Shown here in pieces: positions 8,385 through 22,245 of a stretch of DNA of 64,000 nucleotides (the first letter of the stretch is position 1; every line of letters begins with the position of its first letter). Source of the stretch: Streptomyces sp. RKAG293 (GTDB taxonomy: Bacteria; Actinomycetota; Actinomycetes; Streptomycetales; Streptomycetaceae); NCBI RefSeq assembly GCF_023701745.1, contig NZ_JAJOZB010000001.1:2920501-2984500 (forward strand), in the 5' to 3' direction. Below the pieces are notes generated by a model that was given only the letters and a program-made list of their open reading frames with translations, did no database searches and was not told the DNA's origin. The position numbers and the translations under genes were made by a program.

Positions 8385-8729
8385 CCAGCTCCGCGAGCAT
8401 CGCTTCGAGCGGCCCCCCTGGTCGGCGGAACGCAGGCGGCCGAAGACCTCGTCCGCATACGACCGCAGGTGCATCACCGGGCAGAACGGGGTGTGCTCGG
8501 CGATGTCCACCGTGCGCAGCTCCCCCGCCCAGGGGTAGATGTCGCCGAAGATCGTCCGATGTCATCGGCAGAGGTGCTCCAGGTCGTATCCACCGGTCGG
8601 TGGGTCGGCCGCGAGGGCGATGAGCCGGGCACGGGTGATGTCCGCCTCGGCCTGGTCCAGGAGGGTCTGATCCGTGATGCCGAGGTTATTGCGCAGAACG
8701 CCGTTCGGCATCACATAGGGGTCACTCAC
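8377..8729 (-). pseudogene. Decayed Fic/Doc-type toxin gene
   Basis: Reading from GTG 8729 gives a Fic-family N-terminus: GGYDLEHLCR, then an in-frame TGA at 8564-8562, then HRTIFGDIYPWAGELRTVDI and SYADEVFGRLR. The stretch HxxIFGDIYPWAGELRTVDI is highly characteristic of Fic AMP-transferases. Two defects are visible: the premature stop at codon 56, and loss of everything after about 8415, including the catalytic HPFxxGNGR loop. The final LEAMLAELVS before the TGA at 8379-8377 is in another frame and looks like the old C-terminus, so a deletion plus frameshift is likely. Its start overlaps the antitoxin stop as GTGA, the usual coupling in such modules. No active toxin can be made from this copy. 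Confidence 0.82.
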
Positions 8730-9076
8730 CCGGCCTGCCGATCCGACGTGCCGCGATGGCGGGCGATCGCACGGGCTACGAGCTCATCGGCGTCGAGTCC
8801 GCCGCGGACGTAGGACTCGGCGTCCCGATCGGCCTCCGCGGAGGCCTGAAGCCCTTCGGCCGCGATCGATCCTGTGGCGGATTCAACCGCGTCGCGGCGC
8901 TGCGCCCGTCCGGTCAGCGCCTCGAACGCTTCGACGGAGAGCAGCACGCCCTGCGGTTTGCGGTGGGCACCGATGAGGACGGGGTCGGCGGCGGCTCCGT
9001 CCTCCGACAGCACCGTCAGTATCTGCGAGAGGTGAGCGCGGGCATCGCTGACAGTGACAACCTCGGGAACCTTCAT
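8726..9076 (-). CDS. Phd/YefM-type antitoxin (partner of decayed Fic gene)
   Basis: 116-residue antitoxin of the Phd/YefM superfamily. The DNA-binding N-terminal half is intact: VPEVVTVSDARAHLSQILTV and the strand PVLIGAHRKPQGVLLSVEAF, matching the Phd pattern of two strands and helices. The C-terminal half (AEGLQASAEADRDAESYVRG, then LVARAIARHRG) would be the toxin-neutralising tail. It is upstream of and translationally coupled to the Fic-like reading frame, and its promoter carries tandem and inverted repeats suited to autorepression. Because the toxin is broken, the antitoxin is an orphan; it may persist by neglect, or counter a related toxin elsewhere. Confidence 0.85.
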   Translation of the reverse strand: MKVPEVVTVSDARAHLSQILTVLSEDGAAADPVLIGAHRKPQGVLLSVEAFEALTGRAQRRDAVESATGSIAAEGLQASAEADRDAESYVRGGLDADELVARAIARHRGTSDRQAG

Positions 9077-9092
9077 ACATCCACCATACCGA

Positions 9093-9139
9093 ATTTCTGT
9101 CCCGATATCTGTACAGAAATTGGTACAGGAATTGGTACA
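9093..9139. promoter_or_regulatory. Repeat-rich operator of the antitoxin gene
   Basis: Directly upstream of the antitoxin start are an inverted repeat ATTTCTGT (9093-9100) / ACAGAAAT (9113-9120), a perfect palindrome TCTGTACAGA, and three GTACA pentamers at 9111, 9123 and 9135 spaced exactly 12 bases apart. The last two are part of a 10-base direct repeat AATTGGTACA (9118-9127, 9130-9139). This AT-rich block differs sharply from surrounding DNA and fits a cooperative Phd-type operator. Confidence 0.6.
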
Positions 9140-9143
9140 AACA

Positions 9144-9175
9144 GGGCCCGCCTCCCCGGGCGGGGAGGCGGGCCC
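9144..9175 (-). terminator. Terminator of the amylase-pullulanase gene
   Basis: Perfect 14-bp stem GGGCCCGCCTCCCC / GGGGAGGCGGGCCC with a 4-base loop, starting 20 bases after the pullulanase stop codon in its direction of transcription. Confidence 0.88.
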
Positions 9176-9194
9176 TTTCCGTCGTTCCCCGCGG

Positions 9195-14606
<5,412 letters not shown>

Positions 14607-14713
14607 GGGCGGGTCTCCTCGATACGGAAAGCTCGTGCCGGGGCACTACGCGCCGAGTCCCGCGGCCGCCCGGCAGCACCGCCGGGCGCTGCGGACGCTA
14701 TCGCTGCCCGCTC

Positions 14714-14845
14714 CTTGCAGCAAGACCTTGCAACGGACTTCTTCAGGCCCTGGGCCTGCACCGGACATCCGCAGGTAACGGGGACGTCACATTCGGCGGA
14801 CCCTGCGGAAACTTTCTTGCAGGCTCTTTCGCAAGGTCTTACATC
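14714..14845. promoter_or_regulatory. MalR-type operators and malE promoter in the divergent region
   Basis: The 340-base gap between pulA and malE has no gene. It holds two clusters of CTTGC/GCAAG elements: the perfect palindrome CTTGC-A-GCAAG at 14714-14724 with CTTGCAA at 14727-14733, and CTTGCAGG at 14816-14823 facing GCAAG at 14831-14835. Streptomyces MalR sites are known to be built from CTTGCAG-like repeats. The right cluster overlaps a possible promoter TTGCAG (14817-14822), 17 bases, TACATC (14840-14845), so binding would block malE transcription; the left cluster is placed to control pulA. Confidence 0.7.
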
Positions 14846-14946
14846 GCTGTTACGTTCCTGCCCAGCCCGAGCAGCCGTACAGCACAAGCGGCGCGCATCA
14901 CCCACTCCAGGGTGAACCGGGTTTTACCCTCATCAAGGAGACAGGT

Positions 14947-16242
14947 ATGCGACGCGGCATATCCGCCGTGGCGATGGCCGCGGCCATCGTTCTCGGGGCC
15001 ACCGCCTGTGGCGGCAGCAGCGACAACAAGAGCACCGGGGACGCGGCGAAGGACCCGGCCGGAGTCTCCGGGGACATCACGTACTGGGACACCTCGGACG
15101 CCACCAACGAGGCGCCTGTCTACCAGAGCCTGATCAAGGACTTCATGGCGAAGTACCCGAAGATCAAGGTCAAGTACGTCAACGTCCCGTTCTCCGACGT
15201 GGAGAACAAGTTCAAGACGGCGGCGCAGAGCGGCAAGGGCGCCCCCGACGTGGTCCGGGCCGATGTCGGCCTGATCCCGGAGTACGCCTCCAACCACTAC
15301 ATCGCCCCGCTGGACGGCACCGCCGCCCTCAAGGACACCGGCGACTTCACGCAGGGCCCGCTGAGCACCACCAAGTACGAGGGCAAGACCTACGGGGTCC
15401 CGTCGGTCACCGACACCCTGGGCCTGCTGTACAACAAGGAGCTCTTCGCCAAGGCCGGCATCACCAAGCCGCCGACCACGTGGGACGAGTTCATCTCCGT
15501 CTCGAAGACGATCAAGGCGAAGACCGGCGTCGCCGGCACCTACGTCAACCCGGACACGTACTTCCTGATGCCGCTGCTCTTCGGCGAGGGCACCGACCTC
15601 GCCGACGCGGCCGCCAAGAAGATCACGGTCAACTCGCCGGAGGCCGTCAGGGCGGTCACCAAGGCCAAGGAGATCTACGACACCTCGTCGGAGAAGGTCG
15701 ACTTCGCCAGCGCCTACGACAACATGCAGACCTCGTTCAAGAACGGCAAGGTCGCCATGCTGATCCAGGGCCCCTGGTCGGTCGGTGACGACATCAGCGG
15801 CTCGGCCTTCAAGGGCAAGGAGTCGAACCTCGGCTACGCCCCGGTCCCGGCCGGCTCCACCGGCAAGCCGCAGGCGCCGACCGGCGGTCATGACCTCGCG
15901 GTCTACCAGGGCTCCAAGAACCTGGACGCCAGCTACCTGTTCACCGAGTTCATGACCTCCTCGGCCAGCCAGGTCACCATCGCGACCAAGACCGGCACCC
16001 TGCCGACCCGGACCTCGGCCTACACCCCCGCGGTGACCGCCGACCCGAAGATCGCCGGCTTCAAGAGCATCATGGACACCGCCCGCCCGCGGGTGGCGCT
16101 CCCCCAGGTCGCCAGCCTCTTCACCCCGCTCCAGCAGCAGTACGTGAAGATCCTGCAGGGCCAGGTCTCGGTCCAGGCCGGACTGAACGCCGCCGCGGCC
16201 GAATTCGGCAAGCTCCTGCCAGGCTTCACGGTCGCCAAGTAG
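14947..16242 (+). CDS. malE: Maltose/maltodextrin ABC transporter substrate-binding lipoprotein
   Basis: 431-residue solute-binding lipoprotein that captures maltose or maltodextrins outside the membrane. A lipoprotein signal ends at the lipobox LGATAC, Cys near residue 21, followed by a Gly/Ser linker. The mature part has the family-1 binding protein pattern: GDITYWDTSDATNEAP, then FKTAAQSGKGAPDVVRADVG, GLLYNKELFAKAGI and NGKVAMLIQGPWSVGDD. It is the first gene after the operator region, with AAGGAG before ATG 14947. It is separated from malF by 214 bases containing a strong hairpin, so it is probably made in excess over the permeases, as usual for binding proteins. No ATPase gene is in the window; a shared ATPase such as MsiK is the usual solution in Streptomyces. 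Confidence 0.92.
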   Translation: MRRGISAVAMAAAIVLGATACGGSSDNKSTGDAAKDPAGVSGDITYWDTSDATNEAPVYQSLIKDFMAKYPKIKVKYVNVPFSDVENKFKTAAQSGKGAPDVVRADVGLIPEYASNHYIAPLDGTAALKDTGDFTQGPLSTTKYEGKTYGVPSVTDTLGLLYNKELFAKAGITKPPTTWDEFISVSKTIKAKTGVAGTYVNPDTYFLMPLLFGEGTDLADAAAKKITVNSPEAVRAVTKAKEIYDTSSEKVDFASAYDNMQTSFKNGKVAMLIQGPWSVGDDISGSAFKGKESNLGYAPVPAGSTGKPQAPTGGHDLAVYQGSKNLDASYLFTEFMTSSASQVTIATKTGTLPTRTSAYTPAVTADPKIAGFKSIMDTARPRVALPQVASLFTPLQQQYVKILQGQVSVQAGLNAAAAEFGKLLPGFTVAK

Positions 16243-16282
16243 CCACCGCTCCACAGGCACCAGACTCCGGTCCGGTCGGCCG

Positions 16283-16317
16283 GGGCCCCCGTCCTCCCCC
16301 TGGGAGGGCCGGGGCCC
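16283..16317 (+). terminator. Attenuating hairpin between malE and malF
   Basis: 16-bp arms GGGCCCCCGTCCTCCC / GGGAGGGCCGGGGCCC with a 3-base loop, one mismatch and one G-U pair. It lies 40 bases after the malE stop inside an operon, a typical partial terminator that lowers permease expression. Confidence 0.75.
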
Positions 16318-16456
16318 ACGCGCCCGGCCGTCCGGGCCGGGCCGAACGCGCGGCCCCGGGGAACGAGCCACCCCGCCCGCCCCGTTCCGAGGGGCGCTCC
16401 GGGGCCGCGACACCACTCGCACCATCATCCGTAATCGTGGAAAGAGCCGATGAGTG

Positions 16457-17440
16457 ATGACCACCGCAACCATTGACAGGCAATCGCGCGGCACGGCCCC
16501 GCGCGCCGGCCTCATGACGTCTTTCAAGCGGTCGTGGGACAAGCACTGGTACGCCTGGGCCATGGTCGCCCCGGTGGTCATCGTGATCGGCGTCCTGGTG
16601 CTGTACCCGCTGGGCTACGGCGTCTATCTGTCGCTCACCAACGCCACCGAACTGACCGTCGCCAAGAACATCGGCCCCGTGCACATCGCGGCCTCGTACG
16701 ACGTCGTGGGCTTCGACAACTACTGGAAGATCGTCTCCGGCCAGGACGGCCACTTCTATCCCCGTCTCGCCTGGACGGTGATCTGGACGCTGTCCTGCGT
16801 CACCCTCACCTACGGCATCGGCATGGGCATGGCGCTGCTGCTCAACCGCCCGGTGAAGTTCCGGCTCTTCTACCGTCTCTCGCTGATCCTGCCCTGGGCC
16901 ATTCCGGCCTTCGTCAGCGTCTTCGCCTGGCGGCTGATGCTCAACTCACAGTTCGGCGTGTTCAACTCGATCCTCACGCACGTCGGACTGCCGGCCCAGG
17001 ACTGGCTCGGCACGCCCTTCGCCCAGAAGGTCGCCGTCATCATGGTCAACGTCTGGGTGGGCGTACCCTTCATGATGGTCGCCCTGCTCGGCGGCATGCA
17101 GTCCGTCCCCCAGGAGCTCTACGAGGCCGCCGAGATGGACGGCGCCTCCCCCTGGAAGCGGTTCGTGCACATCACGCTGCCGGGCCTGCGCCCGGTCAGC
17201 AACACCGTGATCCTGCTCGGGGTGATCTGGACCTTCAACATGTTCCCGATCATCTTCCTGCTGCTGGGCCAGAACACCAGCGGGGACACCGACATCCTCG
17301 TGACCTACGCCTACCGCCTGGCGTTCACCGGGGTGTCCGACTACTCCGGTGCCGCGGCGTACGGCATGGTCATCCTCGCCATCCTGCTGGTCTTCTCCAC
17401 CTTCTACCGGCGCTACCAGGCCAAGACCGAGCAGGCGTAA
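16457..17440 (+). CDS. malF: Maltose ABC transporter permease, MalF type
   Basis: 327-residue inner-membrane permease subunit. About six hydrophobic helices are visible, the first at AMVAPVVIVIGVLVLYPLGY (about residues 35-55). The conserved EAA loop that docks on the ATPase is ELYEAAEMDGASPWKRF followed by ITLPGLRP, near residues 218-242. The extracytoplasmic region between helix 1 and 2 is short, as in Gram-positive MalF proteins. ATG 16457 is preceded by GTG 16454 in frame; either could start. The malG start lies 6 bases after its stop, so the two permeases are cotranslated. Confidence 0.92.
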   Translation: MTTATIDRQSRGTAPRAGLMTSFKRSWDKHWYAWAMVAPVVIVIGVLVLYPLGYGVYLSLTNATELTVAKNIGPVHIAASYDVVGFDNYWKIVSGQDGHFYPRLAWTVIWTLSCVTLTYGIGMGMALLLNRPVKFRLFYRLSLILPWAIPAFVSVFAWRLMLNSQFGVFNSILTHVGLPAQDWLGTPFAQKVAVIMVNVWVGVPFMMVALLGGMQSVPQELYEAAEMDGASPWKRFVHITLPGLRPVSNTVILLGVIWTFNMFPIIFLLLGQNTSGDTDILVTYAYRLAFTGVSDYSGAAAYGMVILAILLVFSTFYRRYQAKTEQA

Positions 17441-17446
17441 GGAGCC

Positions 17447-18364
17447 ATGACGATGAGTGCGACAGCTTCCACCAGCCAGGCGGGTACCGCCGGCACGTCC
17501 CGCTCCGCCGCGGTGGCCGCCCGCCGCCCGGGCCGCAAGCGCGGCGAACGCAGCCGCGCTGCCTCGCTCGCCCTGCACACCACGCTCCTGATCGCCAGCG
17601 CGGTCGCCATCTTTCCGGCGCTGTGGATCGCGTTCATCTCGTTCGGCCCGAAGACCGCGTGGACGGACCCGGGTGAGATCCTCGGCCATCTGAGCCTGCA
17701 GAACTACCGGAACATCCTGCACACCAACTTCCCGAAGTGGTTCCTCAACTCGGTGATCGTCGCGGCCGCGACGACCGTGCTGGGCGTCATGCTGTCGGCG
17801 AGCGCCGGCTACGCCATCTCGCGGATGAAGTTCCCGGGCCACAAGCAGTTGATGTGGATGTTCCTGACCACGCAGATGTTCCCGATGGCCGTGCTGATCG
17901 TGCCGCTGTACAACCTGCTCGGCACCCTCGGCCTCCTGGACAGTTACCTCGGTCTGATCGTCACCTACTGCACGATCTCGGTGCCGTTCTGCGCGTGGAT
18001 GCTCAAGGGGTACTTCGACACCATCCCGCACGAGATCGACGAGGCGGGCCGGATCGACGGGCTCACCCCGTTCGGCACGTTCTGGCGGCTGATCCTGCCG
18101 CTGGCCCGGCCGGGGCTGGCCGTCACCGCCTTCTACAGCTTCCTGACGGCCTGGGGCGAGGTCGCCTACGCCAGCCAGTTCATGACCACCAACGAGAACT
18201 TCACGCTGGCGGCCGGCATCCGCACCCTCGCCACCGACCAGCGCGCGGACTGGGGTTCGCTGACCGCCGCCGCGGTGATCATCGCCATCCCGGCCGCCCT
18301 CGTCTTCTTCCTGGTCCAGCGCCACCTGGTCTCCGGCCTCACCGCCGGCGCCGCCAAGTCCTGA
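17447..18364 (+). CDS. malG: Maltose ABC transporter permease, MalG type
   Basis: 305-residue second permease subunit. A basic N-terminal tail (ARRPGRKRGERSRA) precedes six helices beginning with HTTLLIASAVAIFPALWIAF. The EAA loop reads HEIDEAGRIDGLTPFGTFWR followed by LILPLARPG, and the C-terminus ends QRHLVSGLTAGAAKS, a typical MalG tail. Start ATG 17447 follows TAAGGAG; ATG 17453 is an alternative. It should pair with MalF to form the translocation pore for maltodextrins. Confidence 0.93.
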   Translation: MTMSATASTSQAGTAGTSRSAAVAARRPGRKRGERSRAASLALHTTLLIASAVAIFPALWIAFISFGPKTAWTDPGEILGHLSLQNYRNILHTNFPKWFLNSVIVAAATTVLGVMLSASAGYAISRMKFPGHKQLMWMFLTTQMFPMAVLIVPLYNLLGTLGLLDSYLGLIVTYCTISVPFCAWMLKGYFDTIPHEIDEAGRIDGLTPFGTFWRLILPLARPGLAVTAFYSFLTAWGEVAYASQFMTTNENFTLAAGIRTLATDQRADWGSLTAAAVIIAIPAALVFFLVQRHLVSGLTAGAAKS

Positions 18365-18446
18365 TCCAGCGCAGCGGCACCGCGCACACCCACGCCACCT
18401 GTCGTTCCCCCGCACACATCAAGGCCCGCACGATCAAAAGGAAGTC

Positions 18447-20141
18447 ATGAGCCAGCACCTCACCGACGCGCCCCGCTCCGCCGCCGACAACGCCGCCGAC
18501 GCCGGGCGCAGAGACTGGTGGCGTGACGCGGTGATCTACCAGGTCTACCCGCGCAGCTTCGCCGACGGCAACGGCGACGGGATGGGCGACCTGCCCGGGA
18601 TCACCGCCCGGCTGCCCTACCTCAGGGCGCTCGGGGTGGACGCCGTGTGGCTGTCGCCGTTCTACGCCTCCCCGCAGGCCGACGGCGGCTACGACGTGGC
18701 GGACTACCGCGCCGTCGACCCGATGTTCGGCACCCTGACGGACGCCGACGACCTGGTGCGGGCCGCCCACGCGCTGGATCTGCGGGTCATCGTGGACGTG
18801 GTCCCCAACCACTGCTCCGACCAGCACGAGTGGTTCAAGCAGGCGCTGCGCGAGGGCCCCGGATCGCCGATCCGCGAGCGCTTCCACTTCCGCCCCGGCA
18901 AGGGCGACAGCGGTGAACTCCCGCCCAACGACTGGGAGTCCATCTTCGGCGGACCGGCCTGGACGCGGACCGTGAACGCTGACGGCGCCCCCGGCGACTG
19001 GTACCTGCACCTGTTCGCCCCCGAACAGCCGGACTTCAACTGGGACCACCCGGCCGTGCACGACGAGTTCCGCTCGATCCTGCGGTTCTGGCTGGACCTG
19101 GGCATCGACGGCTTCCGGATCGACGTCGCCCACGGCATGGTCAAGGCCGCGGGCCTGCCCGACATCGGCTCCCACGAGCAGCTCAAGCTGCTGGGCACCG
19201 CGTCGATGCCGTACTTCGACCAGGACGGCGTGCACGAGATCTACCGCAGCTGGCGCCGCATCTTGGACGAGTACTCCCCCGACCTCCGGCCGGGAGGTGC
19301 CCCCAGTGACCGCATCGCCGTCGCCGAGGCGTGGACGCCGACCGTCGAGCGCAGCGCCCTGTACCTGCGCCCCGACGAGCTGCACCAGGCGTTCAACTTC
19401 GAGTACCTGACGTCGAGTTGGGACGCCGCCGTACTGCGCCGGGTCATCGACACCTCGCTGGCCGCCATGGGTTCGGTCGGCGCGCCCGCCACCTGGGTGC
19501 TGTCCAACCACGACGTGGTGCGGCACTCCACCCGCTTCGCCGACGGCGACCAGGCGCTCGGTTTGCGCCGGGCGCGGGCCGCGACCCTGCTGATGCTGGC
19601 GCTGCCCGGCTCCGCCTACCTGTACCAGGGCGAGGAACTGGGCCTGCCCGAGGTCACCGACCTGCCGGACGAGGTGCGCCAGGACCCGGCGTTCTTCCGC
19701 AACGCCGGCCAGGACGGCACCCGTGACGGCTGCCGCGTACCGCTGCCGTGGTCGGGCACGCGGGCGCCGTACGGCTTCGGTCCGGTCGAGGGCGGCCCCA
19801 GCTGGCTGCCGCAGCCCGACGCCTGGGCCGGCCTCAGCGTCGAGGCCCAGCAGGGCGACCCCGCCTCGACACTGGAGTTCTACCGCGAGGCGCTGGCCGT
19901 CCGCCGCGAACACCCCGCCCTGGGCGCGGGTTCCGAGGTGACCTGGCTGGCAGCGCCGGAGGGCGTGCTGGCGTTCCGCCGGGACAGCGCCGAGGGCTCG
20001 TTCGTCTGCACCGCGAACGTCGGCGGAACCCCCGTCACGATCCCGGCCCCCGGCCGCGCGCTGCTCTCCGGCGCCGGTTTCACCGTGGACGGAGCCGACG
20101 CCGTCATCCCCGCTGACACCACGATTTGGTGGGCGATCTGA
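18447..20141 (+). CDS. aglA: GH13 alpha-glucosidase of the maltose operon
   Basis: 564-residue cytoplasmic enzyme (no signal peptide) that should hydrolyse imported maltose and maltodextrins to glucose. GH13 oligo-1,6-glucosidase/alpha-glucosidase motifs: WWRDAVIYQVYPRSFADGNG at the start, region I VIVDVVPNHC, region II DGFRIDVAHGM with the nucleophile Asp near 224, region III VAEAWTP with the acid Glu near 294, and region IV LSNHDVVRH near 352. AAGGAAG lies before ATG 18447, and the gene is 82 bases after malG. It is strongly similar, block by block, to the second GH13 enzyme at 54178. Confidence 0.93.
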   Translation: MSQHLTDAPRSAADNAADAGRRDWWRDAVIYQVYPRSFADGNGDGMGDLPGITARLPYLRALGVDAVWLSPFYASPQADGGYDVADYRAVDPMFGTLTDADDLVRAAHALDLRVIVDVVPNHCSDQHEWFKQALREGPGSPIRERFHFRPGKGDSGELPPNDWESIFGGPAWTRTVNADGAPGDWYLHLFAPEQPDFNWDHPAVHDEFRSILRFWLDLGIDGFRIDVAHGMVKAAGLPDIGSHEQLKLLGTASMPYFDQDGVHEIYRSWRRILDEYSPDLRPGGAPSDRIAVAEAWTPTVERSALYLRPDELHQAFNFEYLTSSWDAAVLRRVIDTSLAAMGSVGAPATWVLSNHDVVRHSTRFADGDQALGLRRARAATLLMLALPGSAYLYQGEELGLPEVTDLPDEVRQDPAFFRNAGQDGTRDGCRVPLPWSGTRAPYGFGPVEGGPSWLPQPDAWAGLSVEAQQGDPASTLEFYREALAVRREHPALGAGSEVTWLAAPEGVLAFRRDSAEGSFVCTANVGGTPVTIPAPGRALLSGAGFTVDGADAVIPADTTIWWAI

Positions 20142-20175
20142 CGTGGCTGCCATCCGTCCCCTAGCATCCGGTGCT

Positions 20176-21267
20176 GTGACCGCAAGGCTTGCTGACATCG
20201 CAACCCAGGCGGGTGTCAGCGAAGCAACGGTCAGCCGGGTCCTCAACGGCAAGCCCGGCGTATCCGCCACCACCCGTGAATCCGTGCTGGCCGCACTCGA
20301 TCTGCTCGGCTACGAACGGCCGGTCCGGCTGCGGCAGCGCAGCGCGGGTCTGATCGGTCTGATCACCCCGGAGCTGGAGAACCCGATCTTTCCCGCGTTC
20401 GCGCAGGTGATCGGCCAGGCGCTGACCCGCGACGGGTACACCCCGCTGCTGGCCACCCAGACGCCGGGCGGCTCGACCGAGGACGAGCTGGTCGAGATGC
20501 TCGTGGAACGCGGCGTCGCCGGGATCATCTTCGTCTCCGGCCTGCACGCCGACTCCACCGCCGACACCGAGCGGTACGCCAGGCTGCACGGCCAGGGTGT
20601 GCCGTTCGTGCTGATCAACGGCTTCTCGGACAAGATCAAGGCCCCGTTCGTGTCTCCGGACGACCGGGGCGCGATGCGGCTGGCCGTCACCCATTTGGCG
20701 GCACTCGGACATGAGAAAATCGGACTGGCGGTCGGACCGAAGCGTTTCGTACCGGTGCTCCGCAAGATCCAGGGCTTCATCAGCAGCATGGAGGACGTGC
20801 TGGGCCTGACCGCCGAGCAGTCCGAACAACTGATCCAACACTCGCTGTACACGCTGGAGGGCGGCCAGGCGGCCGCGACGGCGCTCATCGCCTCCGGCTG
20901 CACCGCGATCGTCTGCGCGTCCGACATGATGGCGCTGGGCGCCATCAGGGCCGCCCGGCAGCAGGGCCTGTCGGTGCCCGGAGACGTCTCCGTCGTGGGT
21001 TTCGACGATTCCCCGCTGATCGCCTTCACCGATCCGCCGCTGACCACCATCCGGCAGCCGGTGGCCGCCATGGGGCAGGCGGCGGTGCGGGCGCTGCTGG
21101 AGGAGATCGGCGGCACCCCCGCTCCGCACAGCGAATTCGTCTTCCTCCCGGAGCTGGTCGTACGCGGTTCGACGGCCGCGGTGCCCAGCGGCCAGACACC
21201 GCCGCAGCTGGTCCAGCAGTCGGCCGGAAGGCATACATCGAATGCCCAGGATCCGACCGGAGTCTGA
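20176..21267 (+). CDS. malR: LacI-family repressor, MalR-like
   Basis: 363-residue repressor from GTG 20176. The N-terminal LacI helix-turn-helix is textbook: RLADIATQAGVSEATVSRVL followed by NGKPGVSATTR and the hinge. The sugar-binding domain follows (AGLIGLITPELENPIFPAFA, GVAGIIFVSGLHAD, VVGFDDSPLIAFTDPPLTTI). It begins 35 bases after aglA on the same strand, so it is probably part of the operon it controls, by binding the CTTGC/GCAAG repeats upstream of malE and pulA. The open frame reaches GTG 20143, but LacI proteins normally begin a few residues before the HTH. The regulator at 49360 is a close paralogue. Confidence 0.88.
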   Translation: MTARLADIATQAGVSEATVSRVLNGKPGVSATTRESVLAALDLLGYERPVRLRQRSAGLIGLITPELENPIFPAFAQVIGQALTRDGYTPLLATQTPGGSTEDELVEMLVERGVAGIIFVSGLHADSTADTERYARLHGQGVPFVLINGFSDKIKAPFVSPDDRGAMRLAVTHLAALGHEKIGLAVGPKRFVPVLRKIQGFISSMEDVLGLTAEQSEQLIQHSLYTLEGGQAAATALIASGCTAIVCASDMMALGAIRAARQQGLSVPGDVSVVGFDDSPLIAFTDPPLTTIRQPVAAMGQAAVRALLEEIGGTPAPHSEFVFLPELVVRGSTAAVPSGQTPPQLVQQSAGRHTSNAQDPTGV

Positions 21268-21304
21268 TCTGCGAGCTCGCGTGGGTCTGGCAGACTATTC
21301 CTCC

Positions 21305-22177
21305 ATGGGGGAACCGACCGCGAAGATCCTGGCTGGCCGTACGGCCGCCCCGCCGCGCTCCATCGGTTCCGCTGATTCCGATGGAGCGCCGAGCGAGGGC
21401 CCTACGGCACCCCGCCATACCCTCGTGTCGAGGCTCCGCACCCCCCGCAGACCGCGTCTGTGGTTCGAGATCTCACTGATCGCGGTCAGTTACTGGGTGT
21501 ATTCGCTCGTCCGGAACGCCGTCCCCGAGCAGCAGTCGGCGGCGATGCGGCACGCGAACTGGATCTGGAAGGTGGAGAACCACCTCGGCCTGGCCGTCGA
21601 GCACAGCGTCAACCACGCCGTGAACTCGGTGACATGGCTCATCGTAGGGATGAACTACTACTACGCGACGCTGCACTTCATCATCACCATCGGCGTCCTG
21701 GTGTGGCTCTACCGCAGACATCCGGGCCGCTACGGCCCGGCCCGCACGGTCCTCTTCATCACCACCGGCATGGCGCTGGTCGGCTTCTACTTCTATCCGC
21801 TCGCCCCGCCCCGGCTGATGCACGGCATCGACTTCATCGACACGGTCAAGGCGCACCACACATGGGGCTCGATGGCCTCCGGCGACCTGGCACATGTGTC
21901 CAACCAGTACGCCGCGATGCCGTCCATGCACATCGGCTGGTCGCTGTGGTGCGGCATCACCGTCGCGATGCTCGCCCGGCCGCTGTGGGCGAAGGTGCTG
22001 GGCATCCTCTACCCGCTGGCGACCCTGGTCGTGATCATCTCGACGGCCAACCACTTCTGGCTCGACGCCATAGGGGGCGCCGTGTGCCTGGGTGCCGGCT
22101 TCGCGTTGGTCTACGCGGTCTACGGCCGCTTCGTCTACCACCTGCCGCGCTACCCGGCCACCGCCCGCCGCCGCTGA
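21305..22177 (+). CDS. PAP2-superfamily membrane phosphatase / phosphotransferase
   Basis: 290-residue membrane protein with about six helices. It has the PAP2/Aur1-type active-site pieces: PSMHIGWSLW (conserved PSxH) near residue 205 and the later NHFWLDAIGG, with the His-x3-Asp pair that completes the site, near 247. The helix VGMNYYYATLHFIITIGVLV and the turn YFYPLAPPRLM are typical of the inositol-phosphotransferase/inositol-phosphorylceramide-synthase-like group in actinobacteria. It would act on lipid phosphates at the outer face of the membrane; the donor and acceptor are not readable. A long frame starts at 21242, but ATG 21305 gives a more natural N-terminus. Confidence 0.85.
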   Translation: MGEPTAKILAGRTAAPPRSIGSADSDGAPSEGPTAPRHTLVSRLRTPRRPRLWFEISLIAVSYWVYSLVRNAVPEQQSAAMRHANWIWKVENHLGLAVEHSVNHAVNSVTWLIVGMNYYYATLHFIITIGVLVWLYRRHPGRYGPARTVLFITTGMALVGFYFYPLAPPRLMHGIDFIDTVKAHHTWGSMASGDLAHVSNQYAAMPSMHIGWSLWCGITVAMLARPLWAKVLGILYPLATLVVIISTANHFWLDAIGGAVCLGAGFALVYAVYGRFVYHLPRYPATARRR

Positions 22178-22200
22178 GCCCGTCTCCACGGCCGGCCGGC

Positions 22201-22245
22201 ACGCCCCGCACCCTCACGCCCCGCACCCTCACGCCCCGCACCGTC
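22201..22245. repeat. Three tandem 15-base repeats
   Basis: ACGCCCCGCACCCTC occurs twice in a row, then a third time with one change (CCGTC), directly between two convergent genes. The last unit touches the glnE stop codon. Probably a slippage product. Confidence 0.7.

Noticed and set aside
14839..16581. 580-codon minus-strand frame opposite malE
   Set aside because: Antisense shadow of malE, no recognisable protein features and it crosses the regulatory region.
22201..22245. CRISPR-like repeats
   Set aside because: Head-to-tail 15-base units without spacers; a simple tandem duplication.
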